From contig NZ_JAAALB010000008.1 of assembly GCF_009905545.1 (NCBI RefSeq), forward strand, positions 1 through 64,000: a stretch of 64,000 bases of DNA. Reading direction: 5' to 3'. Numbering within the stretch: the first letter of the stretch is position 1; every line of letters starts with the position of its first letter. Shown one piece after another: positions 33,625-41,309 of this stretch. Position numbers and translations under genes: made by a program. The notes beneath the pieces are model-generated. The model was not told the DNA's origin, did not search any database, and saw only the letters and a program-made list of their open reading frames with translations. Source of the DNA: Cellulophaga sp. BC115SP (GTDB taxonomy: Bacteria > Bacteroidota > Bacteroidia > Cytophagales > Spirosomataceae).

Positions 33625-33800
33625 AAACGTGGCCTTTAGGCTGTAAGCTGTATGCGTTAGGCAAAATACTTTTATAGTTTCTTTTGACGAATGTCTAAGC
33701 TTTGAGCCGTGAGCCAAAAGTTCAAAAGTGTTTCTCATGAAATAATTGAAGCTTTTTGCTTAATGCCTACGGCTTATAGCTTACCGCCTATTAATGCAAT
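33625..33800. repeat. Intergenic repeat B, double inverted copy 2
   Basis: Two diverged repeat-B arms face each other: GGCTGTAAGCTGTATGCGTT near 33639 and TTTTTGCTTAATGCCTACGG near 33752, with a similar AAGCTTTGAGCCGTGAGCC in the middle. The right arm matches 46527-46585 inverted and 766-822 direct. It separates the cytochrome/LRR gene from the NHL gene inside the operon-like set. Confidence 0.6.
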
Positions 33801-33805
33801 AATAC

Positions 33806-34879
33806 TTAAGCAATTCTTTCTAGTTTGATGGGATAGGTTTTTTTAGAATTCCATTGAGGAACATATACGTTTTCGTCAGAGTCCACATATACGTCATGTG
33901 GGTGCATAAACACATTGTGAGGGTCGTCTTTGTACTGACGTTGTAGCTTACCATCTTTGTAAGTTGGCTCAGACCCACCAGGGGTTGAGATTACTTTCAT
34001 ATTTTTATCCATAACCTGAATATAACCTGAGTTATTCCAAGATTGGTCGGAGCTTCTGTAGGCTGCTGCAAAAATATAGTCGCCATGTAGTACTGGTCTA
34101 CATACGAAAGTGCCCGGTAAATGATACACCGCTAAGAATTTTCCATCGAGTGTAAATCTTTTGATACAAGTATGTGAACGGTCTGTAATCAATAAAGTTG
34201 GATTCTTTTTATCACGTGTATCTACCAAAACACCGTGACAAGTATCAAATTTATCATCTGTATATTCACTTGAATACCCTCCAAAATGACGAATGTATCT
34301 TCCTTTGCTATCATATTGAATAATGTATTGAGAACCATAACCATCAGCTACATAGATATCGCCATTGGCAGGGTTAATAGCTGTTTCTGTAGGCACAAAA
34401 CGGTTGGGAGATTCATAAACCCCTGTCTCTTTAGGATATTCCAATTTCATGATTTCACGCCCTTTCAAGTCAGTTTTGATGACTTGGTGACGGTTGTTAT
34501 CACAAATAAATAAAAACTGTTCGGCACCTTCGTTAGAGATAGATAGTCCATGTGCGCCAGGATAGCTTGTGCCCCAAGCCTCCAATAATTTTCCTGATTT
34601 ATCATAAACCAAGATGTTATTTTTGGTTTCGTTGGTACACATAATCAAACGACCTTTAGCATCTTCAACCATTTCGTGACAGTCGTTAACAGGGTTTTTA
34701 GCAGCATCTAATACGCCCCATCCTGCTACTACTTTGTATTTGTGGGAATTGTGTCCAATGATGATTTCTTCCATTTTTTGAGATGTTTTATTGCCTAAAC
34801 TAGTATTGGTGATTAAACCTGCACCCATAGCTAAACTGCTGGTTTTTAGAAAATTTCTTCTTGATTGATGCTCGTACAT
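33806..34879 (-). CDS. Tat-exported NHL-repeat beta-propeller protein
   Basis: A 357-residue protein with a twin-arginine signal (SRRNFLKTSSLAMGAGL) and an NHL/6-bladed propeller body. Repeats read GRLIMCTNETKNNILVYDKSG, GAEQFLFICDNNRHQVIKTD, NGDIYVADGYGSQYIIQYDSKG, NPTLLITDRSHTCIKRFTLDG, HPHDVYVDSDENVYVPQWNS. The DGYGSQYIIQYD blade resembles peptidylglycine monooxygenase-like propellers. It is probably folded in the cytoplasm with a cofactor and then exported. It lies between the DUF1501 gene (248 bases upstream, with a repeat-A copy) and the cytochrome/LRR gene, all on the minus strand. The ligand and role are unknown. Confidence 0.87.
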   Translation of the reverse strand: MYEHQSRRNFLKTSSLAMGAGLITNTSLGNKTSQKMEEIIIGHNSHKYKVVAGWGVLDAAKNPVNDCHEMVEDAKGRLIMCTNETKNNILVYDKSGKLLEAWGTSYPGAHGLSISNEGAEQFLFICDNNRHQVIKTDLKGREIMKLEYPKETGVYESPNRFVPTETAINPANGDIYVADGYGSQYIIQYDSKGRYIRHFGGYSSEYTDDKFDTCHGVLVDTRDKKNPTLLITDRSHTCIKRFTLDGKFLAVYHLPGTFVCRPVLHGDYIFAAAYRSSDQSWNNSGYIQVMDKNMKVISTPGGSEPTYKDGKLQRQYKDDPHNVFMHPHDVYVDSDENVYVPQWNSKKTYPIKLERIA

Positions 34880-34921
34880 AAATGATAGTATGTTAATGGT
34901 AAATTACGAATTGTGAATCAA

Positions 34922-35055
34922 TACTGTACGAAGGCTTCTAAAACTGTCGATTTCGGATAGCGGATATCGGATTTCGGAAGTGTAATCTTCTATTTTTTTA
35001 TTTCCGAAATCAGAAATCCCAAATCTGAAATAGTTTGGAAATTCTTCGTACAGTA
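34922..35055. repeat. Intergenic repeat A, copy 3 with terminal inverted repeats
   Basis: 134 bases with perfect 12-bp ends: TACTGTACGAAG (34922-34933) and CTTCGTACAGTA (35044-35055). The similarity continues outwards, AATTGTGAATCA against TAATTGAGAATT inverted. The interior is the repeat-A core (GATTTCGGAAGTGTAATCTT, then TTTCCGAAATCAGAAATCCC), the same as copy 1 but with a shorter AT-rich centre. It lies between the NHL and DUF1501 genes. Confidence 0.8.
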
Positions 35056-35127
35056 ATAATTGAGAATTATAGATATAGGCTAGTCTAATTTTGTCTAGGC
35101 ATCAGAATGTTAATACCTACAGCCCAA

Positions 35128-36609
35128 TCAAGCTATAACCGAACGGATGACTTTTCCACTAGTGTCGGTTAATCTAAAATTCCTTCCTTGAAATGGATAG
35201 GTAAACTCCTCATGATTGAAGCCCAAGCAATGCATAATAGTTGCTTGTAAATCAAAAACCGAGGTGCGGTCTTTGATGCCCACATAGCCTACAGGGTCGG
35301 TTTCGCCATGCGAGTAACCACCCTTAATGCCTCCGCCTGCCATCCAAACTGTAAAAGCTTCGGTATGATGGTCTCTTCCCTTGAAGGCTGCTGCTTTGCC
35401 TTCTCGGTTTTCGGCCATAGGAGTTCTCCCAAATTCGGCCCCCCAAACGATGAGTGTTTCGTCTAGTAACCCCCTTTGTTTTAAGTCTTGGATTAAAGCT
35501 GTAATCGCTTTGTCGACGGTCGAACATTTTTTGGTCAAACCATTTGCCACATCAGAATCTTCCGAACCTCCACCGTGGGAGTCCCAGCCCCAATCAAAAA
35601 GTTGTACAAAACGTACGCCTTGTTCTACTAATTTTCGGGCTAATAGGCAGTTGTTCGCAAAGGATTCTTTGCCTAATTGCGTGCCATACATTTCGTGGAT
35701 ATAGGCTGGTTCTTTGGTAATATCCATTACTTCGGGTACGGTAGTCTGCATTCTGAAAGCCATTTCGTATTGCGAAATGCGGGCTAAGGTTTCAGGGTCG
35801 TGGAATTCTTCGTAAGATTCTTTATTGATTTCAGTAATGGCATCTATGGTGCTTTTGCGTAAATCACGACTCATACCTGCTGGATCTGAAATATATAAAA
35901 CAGGCTCGCCCTGATTACGACATTGAACACCTTGGTACACCGAAGGTAAAAATCCGCTACCCCATAAGGCTTTGCCTCCATCTGGGTTTTTTCCGCCAGA
36001 AGTAAGCACCATATATCCAGGCAAATTCTGATTCTCAGAGCCCAAGCCATACGTTGCCCAAGTGCCAGTGCTTGGTCGCCCCAAGCGAGCCGAACCTGTA
36101 TGAAGTAGCAATTGAGCAGGCGCATGGTTAAATTGGTCGGTGTACATGGCCTTGATAAAAGAAATGTCGTCTGCCACAGATTGTAAATACGGCATTTTAT
36201 CCGAAACCCATGCACCGCTTTGACCTACTTGTTGGAATTGGGCTTGTGGTCCCATCATTTGCGGAACACCACGAATAAAGGCAAACTTTTTTCCTTCCAA
36301 AAATGAAGGCGGACAGTCTTTACCATCCAATTTCATCAAATCGGGTTTGTAATCAAATAACTCTAGTTGCGAAGGTGCGCCTGCCATGTGCAAGTAAATG
36401 ACAGATTTGGCTTTTCCCGCAAAATGAGGCATTTTAGGTGCTAGCGGATTGGCAGCACTCGCCACAGTATTTTGAGGAGTACTTCCACAACTTTGCAGAA
36501 AAGAGCCCATCGCCATCATACCCAAGCCCGTAGTGCATTGTTTGAGAAAATGCCGACGGGTTTCGTAGCGAAGTTTTTCAAAAAGAAGTTCTTGCTGTAA
36601 ATTTTTCAT
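35128..36609 (-). CDS. DUF1501 (sulfatase-like) Tat protein
   Basis: A 493-residue DUF1501 protein of alkaline phosphatase-like superfamily fold. It has a twin-arginine-like N-terminus (RRHFLKQCTTGLGMMAMGSF) with a lipobox-like QSC, then KAKSVIYLHMAGAPSQLELFDYKPDLMKLDG, QFNHAPAQLLLHTGSARLGRPSTGTWATYGLG, RFVQLFDWGWDSHGG, LIVWGAEFGRTPMAE and KGRDHHTEAFTVWMAGGGIKGG. These motifs hold the metal-type Asp/His positions of the family. DUF1501 genes are usually paired with PSCyt1/PSD1 genes; here the pair is 75 bases apart. I used the ATG at 36609, because residues 1-12 of the longer frame lack conservation and the twin-arginine would sit too far in. Family function is not established. Confidence 0.9.
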   Translation of the reverse strand: MKNLQQELLFEKLRYETRRHFLKQCTTGLGMMAMGSFLQSCGSTPQNTVASAANPLAPKMPHFAGKAKSVIYLHMAGAPSQLELFDYKPDLMKLDGKDCPPSFLEGKKFAFIRGVPQMMGPQAQFQQVGQSGAWVSDKMPYLQSVADDISFIKAMYTDQFNHAPAQLLLHTGSARLGRPSTGTWATYGLGSENQNLPGYMVLTSGGKNPDGGKALWGSGFLPSVYQGVQCRNQGEPVLYISDPAGMSRDLRKSTIDAITEINKESYEEFHDPETLARISQYEMAFRMQTTVPEVMDITKEPAYIHEMYGTQLGKESFANNCLLARKLVEQGVRFVQLFDWGWDSHGGGSEDSDVANGLTKKCSTVDKAITALIQDLKQRGLLDETLIVWGAEFGRTPMAENREGKAAAFKGRDHHTEAFTVWMAGGGIKGGYSHGETDPVGYVGIKDRTSVFDLQATIMHCLGFNHEEFTYPFQGRNFRLTDTSGKVIRSVIA

Positions 36610-36629
36610 ACGTTTATTCAATGAACAAA

Positions 36630-36682
36630 AGCTTTTAGGTTTCAAAAAATCCGACCTCCGAAATCACAAATCCCCAATCAAT
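36630..36682. repeat. Intergenic repeat A, short remnant copy 5
   Basis: AAATCCGACCTCCGAAATCA and CAAATCCCCAATCAATATTA resemble the right half of repeat A. It fills most of the gap between the PSD1 and DUF1501 genes. The identity is modest. Confidence 0.4.
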
Positions 36683-36683
36683 A

Positions 36684-39470
36684 TTATTCTTTCATAATAA
36701 ACTCATCCAGATTTAGTAGGGTGCTAGCTACAAGGGTTTTAGCGGCCAAATCTGGAATGTTTTTGGGTTTTATGTTATCATCAGGGCAAATGTTGAGAAG
36801 CTTTTCTGCCTCACTTTTATTCTGTCGATATGCCTGTAGTGAATTTGTATAAAGCTTTTTAAACACCGCTAATTTTCTCTCAGAGATGGGTTTACCGATA
36901 GCAAATTGATAAGTATTACTAATTTGCGAGTCAAACGAGCCTTGAATCAGGTCCATCTTCTGGGCTAAATGTTTGGCACATTCTAAATACACAGGGTCAT
37001 TGAGCGTGACAAGAGCCTGCAAAGGCGTATTGGTTCGGATTCTTCTTGCCAAACAAATATCACGATTAGCCCCATCAAAAGTAATCATCGAAGGATAGGG
37101 CGTCGAACGTCGCCAATAGGTATATAAGGCTCTTCTATATTGGTCGTCTTTTTCACTGGTTTTCCAAGCCATGCTACTATAAGGCGAATTCCAAATCCCA
37201 TCTGGTTGATATGGCATTACGCTTTTTCCATACATTTTCGGACTTAATAAACCACTTACTAGCAAGGCTTGGTCTCGAATTTGTTCAGCAGACAGACGAA
37301 CTCTTGGTCCACGAGCTAAGAGTCGGTTCATCGGGTCTTTTTCTAACAAATCTGGTGTAGCTTTAGAATCTTGTTGATACGTAGCCGACATGACCATTTC
37401 TTTTAATAACCGCTTTGGTTTCCATTCGTACTCGGTCATAAATTTCACTGCTAAATAGTCCAACAACGCTGGATGCGTAGGCGTGAATCCTTGTGTGCCA
37501 AAATCTTCTAAGGTTTCGACTAGCCCTATGCCAAAAATTTGTTCCCAAAAGCGATTGACCGCTACTCTAGCAGTTAATGGATTCTCTTCACTTCCCAACC
37601 ACATGGCTAGTCCGAGACGATTTTTAGGGGCATTTTTAGGTAATCCACCAAATATGGCAGGGACATCTGGCTCTACCACCTGTGTTTTGGCCAACCAATT
37701 ACCCCGCTCCCAAACGTGAGTTTGACGAGTAAACTCTTTGGGAGAATCTAGCATCACTGGTGTGTTTTCGGTGCTGGCACTGATTAAGGCTAGAAAATCC
37801 TTTTTTCTTTGACTAAAATCCGTTCTATCTTTTCCAGGAAATTCGGGTAGTAAAGTAAAACTTCCTATGACACAGGTACTTTGATCTGGTTTTACTTTGG
37901 CATTTTTAAAAACAAGGTACCAATCCTGACGACCACTCATGGCAGGTAAATCATATAGTTGATAATCCCATGAATTAGTCCATCCGCCTTTTTGGGTGGT
38001 ATCTAGTTTGATAGTTGTTAGGAGTTTGCCTGTCAGTGACCCAAGGTGTATTTCCATAAAAGTTGGGCTGCCAGTTTTGTTGCCATAGGCTACTAATAAC
38101 TGTCGTTTGCCTTCTACAGGTAGAGCTTTGAAGCGAACAGAGCCCCCATTACGAACGCCCAAATACTTATTGTCTGCTAAGGCGCCATTGATAAATTGGT
38201 CTCCTGCGTGTGGGTGAATTTTAGGTTCTAGAAAAGTCAAATAGTGGGATAGTTCCTGCTCCTTGGCTGTGCCAAAATTGCTTTTCAACCAGCTTTTCAA
38301 CTGAGCAAGCTTTGCCTTATCTTCTGGTTGGTTAAATTGTCGGAGATATGGCGAATCGTCAGGAATATCTTCGTCACGAGTATTGTAAAAAAATGCCATT
38401 GACTTGTAATAGTCCTCATGTCGAATCGGGTCATAAGGATGCGAGTGACATTGTACACAAGCCATAGTAGTCCCCTGAAACATCTCCCAAGTCGTGTTGA
38501 CGCGGTCAACCATCGAGGCGTTTCTAAATTCTTCATCATCAGTCCCTCCTTCATCATTATTTACGGTATTGCGATGAAATGCCGTTGCGATGTATTGTTC
38601 TTCAGAAGGATTTTTTAGTAAATCACCTGCTAATTGTTCCTTGATAAATTGATGGTAAGGGAGGTCCTTGTTAAAAGCCTTGATGACATAGTCACGATAT
38701 TGCCAGATATTCCGAGCTTCGTCTTTTTCGTAGCCTTTGGTATCTGAATACCTTGCCATGTCTAGCCACATACCAGCCCAACGCTCGCCGTACTGAGGAG
38801 AGGCTAGTAAAGAATCCACGACTTTTTCATAAGCATTTTCTGAGTTGTCATTCAAAAAGTCTTGTAGTTGCTTTTCGGTAGGAGGTAAGCCAGTTAAGTC
38901 TAAGCAAACTCTGCGAAGTAAAATAGATTTTTCGGCTTGTTTCGAAGGAGAGAGCCCCTCTTCATAAAGCTTATGTTTTACAAAATAGTCAATATCATTT
39001 TTTTCCCATTTTTGAGAAAACCAATTAAACAAGCCTGCAAAAAAGCTTTTGTTAGGAACTTGAGACATTTCTGGTTTGACAAAAGCCCAGTGTTCACCCC
39101 AATTTGCGCCTTGGTTCACCCATTTTGTCAGGATTTCTATTTCTTCTTTTTTCAAAGGTTCTTTCTTCAATGGCATTCTTTCCTCTGGGTCTTTATGCGT
39201 CAGACGGATGATAAACTCAGAATGTTTGGCATCTCCTGGGATAATCGCAGGCTTTCCTGATTCAGTTTTACCCAATGCTTCTTCTCTGAATAATAGACTA
39301 AATCCTCCCTGCTTTTTTACGCCACCATGGCAGGAAATACAGTGTTTATTTAAAATCGGTTTTACTTCTGTGCTGTAATCAACGGTGTTGTTTCCTCCCC
39401 AAAAAGAGTATACAGAGTATCCTCCGATTAAAATGATGCCACTAATGAAGAGTAATTTATTGGTATTCAT
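36684..39470 (-). CDS. PSCyt1-DUF1549-DUF1553 (PSD1) cytochrome protein
   Basis: A 928-residue planctomycete-type cytochrome protein. It has an N-terminal membrane anchor or signal (about 5-26), the PSCyt1 heme motif CISCHG at about 43, with ILNKHCISCHGGVKKQGG and the MPLKKEPL distal segment. DUF1549 (about 160-365) contains LLRRVCLDLTGLPPT, ERWAGMWLDMARYSDTKGY and a second C-x2-C-H in CVQCHSHPYDPI. A central carbohydrate-binding-like beta domain (about 440-555) precedes DUF1553 (about 630-900), which contains NRFWEQIFGIGLVETLEDFG and RGPRVRLSAEQIRDQALL. It is the first gene of the minus-strand set. Its partner DUF1501 gene follows. The position next to SusC/SusD suggests a role in oxidative handling of polysaccharides, but this is inference. 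Confidence 0.92.
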   Translation of the reverse strand: MNTNKLLFISGIILIGGYSVYSFWGGNNTVDYSTEVKPILNKHCISCHGGVKKQGGFSLLFREEALGKTESGKPAIIPGDAKHSEFIIRLTHKDPEERMPLKKEPLKKEEIEILTKWVNQGANWGEHWAFVKPEMSQVPNKSFFAGLFNWFSQKWEKNDIDYFVKHKLYEEGLSPSKQAEKSILLRRVCLDLTGLPPTEKQLQDFLNDNSENAYEKVVDSLLASPQYGERWAGMWLDMARYSDTKGYEKDEARNIWQYRDYVIKAFNKDLPYHQFIKEQLAGDLLKNPSEEQYIATAFHRNTVNNDEGGTDDEEFRNASMVDRVNTTWEMFQGTTMACVQCHSHPYDPIRHEDYYKSMAFFYNTRDEDIPDDSPYLRQFNQPEDKAKLAQLKSWLKSNFGTAKEQELSHYLTFLEPKIHPHAGDQFINGALADNKYLGVRNGGSVRFKALPVEGKRQLLVAYGNKTGSPTFMEIHLGSLTGKLLTTIKLDTTQKGGWTNSWDYQLYDLPAMSGRQDWYLVFKNAKVKPDQSTCVIGSFTLLPEFPGKDRTDFSQRKKDFLALISASTENTPVMLDSPKEFTRQTHVWERGNWLAKTQVVEPDVPAIFGGLPKNAPKNRLGLAMWLGSEENPLTARVAVNRFWEQIFGIGLVETLEDFGTQGFTPTHPALLDYLAVKFMTEYEWKPKRLLKEMVMSATYQQDSKATPDLLEKDPMNRLLARGPRVRLSAEQIRDQALLVSGLLSPKMYGKSVMPYQPDGIWNSPYSSMAWKTSEKDDQYRRALYTYWRRSTPYPSMITFDGANRDICLARRIRTNTPLQALVTLNDPVYLECAKHLAQKMDLIQGSFDSQISNTYQFAIGKPISERKLAVFKKLYTNSLQAYRQNKSEAEKLLNICPDDNIKPKNIPDLAAKTLVASTLLNLDEFIMKE

Positions 39471-41309
39471 AAGAGTTATAATTCCGTAATGAGTTAATTT
39501 ATGGAATAAGCGTGTGAGTAAATGTTGGGTTTAAAGGCTTAATACAGATGTAGAAGTGTAAGGTCAGAGAAAAATAAATATATCATCTCATAGCTCTTAC
39601 ATAATTGTAATGAATAATGATTTTTTTATACTCTAAGTAGAAAATAAAATTTTTAAATACTGTCTGTAAGTGCAGTGATAGCGCTGTGAACAGGCTTTTA
39701 TTAATATGATTTTAAGGTAGAAAATAATTTTAAGATGGATAAATTACTGGGTTGTATAAACTTGAATATGAGCAATAACATTATTTGTAAATAGCGATTA
39801 GACTTTTATTAAGATAACAAGGTTTTGATTCTCACTACAGCAGAATTAAGAACCAGAGAAATAAGTGTATTACATCTTTTACTTCTCTGAAAATTCATTA
39901 GCGTTTATACCCGTATTTTAAAAAAGAGATATTAGTTCCAATGCAAATTTAGTGTTTGTATGATTTTATTTAAATAGCAATTTTAATGAAAAAGATGGAT
40001 AATATTATGGTAAAATAACTATCGCAGAGAAAAGATAGATTTGTTGGAAAAAGCTTCTACAGCATCATTCAGCAATCTAATTGCATGAGTAACCTCCTAT
40101 TCCTTAAAACAGCAAACTCTAAAGCAAAGAAATTGACTATTATAGTTGAGTTTTTACGATAGATATGGCTATACCACTGAGAGATTTTAGAAAAATGGAT
40201 AAAAGCTAAATGGATAGACAATACACGCCTATTCCTCAAAAGACATGGTCGTAAAGTTTAGAAAGAGTGGAGACGTAAACTAGAAGTTTTTATTAAGAAA
40301 ATAACAGACTTTTGAAACGTATAACACTATAGAACACTTCTTGTAAAAGAATTTCTACGATAGTACAAATATTAGAAATGCAAAGTAGGCTTATCATAAT
40401 AAAGCCTATCCTGCTTTATTAGCAATTGTTAAAAACTTTGTACGATTCAAAAAAATATCTTAAAAAAACAATTTTTTATTTTTTTAATTAAGAAATAATT
40501 TTAAAATTTACACCGTGAAATATGACCTATTTAACTCGTCGTTGCACTTTACGTGGTTAAATTCTCAAGCTCCTTTAACACATCTCTGTGTTGTTTTCAC
40601 AAAAAATGAATATTATAAATCAGTTTTCTATAAATAAGTACAATCACCCACTTTAAACAATCTCCTAGGAAGGGCCGCTCTTAGTGGATGTTAAACAGTT
40701 ATTCCAAAAAACATGTATATCGGTTGTTGGATTGATTAGCTCTCTTTTGCTCTATAATTTCCATTACAAAAGCTCAAAAGCTGTCTTCTAATACCCACAC
40801 AAAAAACAAATATGAAAGTGAAGCTCCCATAGGCTTGCTCATGTCCGTTGAGTAATAGTCTTTATCTATTAGCTTCTGAATTTTTAAATTATTTTATGAA
40901 TGTAACAAATGCCTTGATAGTCATGGTGTTATGTTATTTGCGTATGCTTTCTAGCATAGGAGATTGATAAAATGCTCTCATGTTTCTGTGTGTTATACAC
41001 ACAGGCTGGCACTTATATGCTTTATTCAAAACCAACAATTTAAACCAATTCTAAATCATAAAGTTACCAAGGCTACTGTAGCATACAATCACATTTCCAG
41101 CAACCCTATCATAATTGAGCAAGACGTTTGTTTTGCTGTGATGGACTACGTATATACTTATTGTTTCACTTTGAGTCATTAGTGTAGAGCTTTTTGAAAA
41201 AGTTTTTTTTATAAATAATCAGTTAAACGTTTAAGCAAAGAAAGGAGGTATATTAAGCAACAAAAAATCGCTTCAATATCATTGTTACATTTTTCCAAAC
41301 ACTATTTCT
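39471..41309. other. Long divergent intergenic region, no intact gene
   Basis: The 1.84 kb between the divergent PSD1 and susC genes is very AT-rich and holds no open frame I would call. A frameshifted relic with a signal-peptide-like translation lies at 40684-40855. A frame at 40964-41182 looks like chance. A good Shine-Dalgarno word AAAGGAGGTA stands at 41241-41250, about 60 bases before susC, without a nearby start. Long upstream leaders are common before susC genes, so regulation of susC is likely here. Confidence 0.6.
40684..40855 (+). pseudogene. Possible relic of a secreted-protein gene start
   Basis: Read from GTG 40684, the frame gives KQLFQKTCISVVGLISSLLL, which looks like the front of a signal peptide. 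A one-base shift near 40752 continues as SIISITKAQKLSSNTHTK, with the A-Q cleavage end typical of Bacteroidota signal peptides, and stops at 40853-40855. The pieces fit the start of a SusC-like or other outer-membrane protein broken by frameshift. It lies 450 bases before the intact susC. Chance is not excluded. Confidence 0.35.

Noticed and set aside
40140-40320. Possible decayed transposase (reads such as EKWIKAKWIDNTRLFLKRHGRKV)
   Set aside because: Short, with stops in each frame, no DDE-type motif and no flanking inverted repeats that I could find.
40964-41182. 72-residue frame before susC
   Set aside because: No signal peptide, domain or conserved composition; Cys/His/Tyr-rich chance frame in AT-rich leader DNA.
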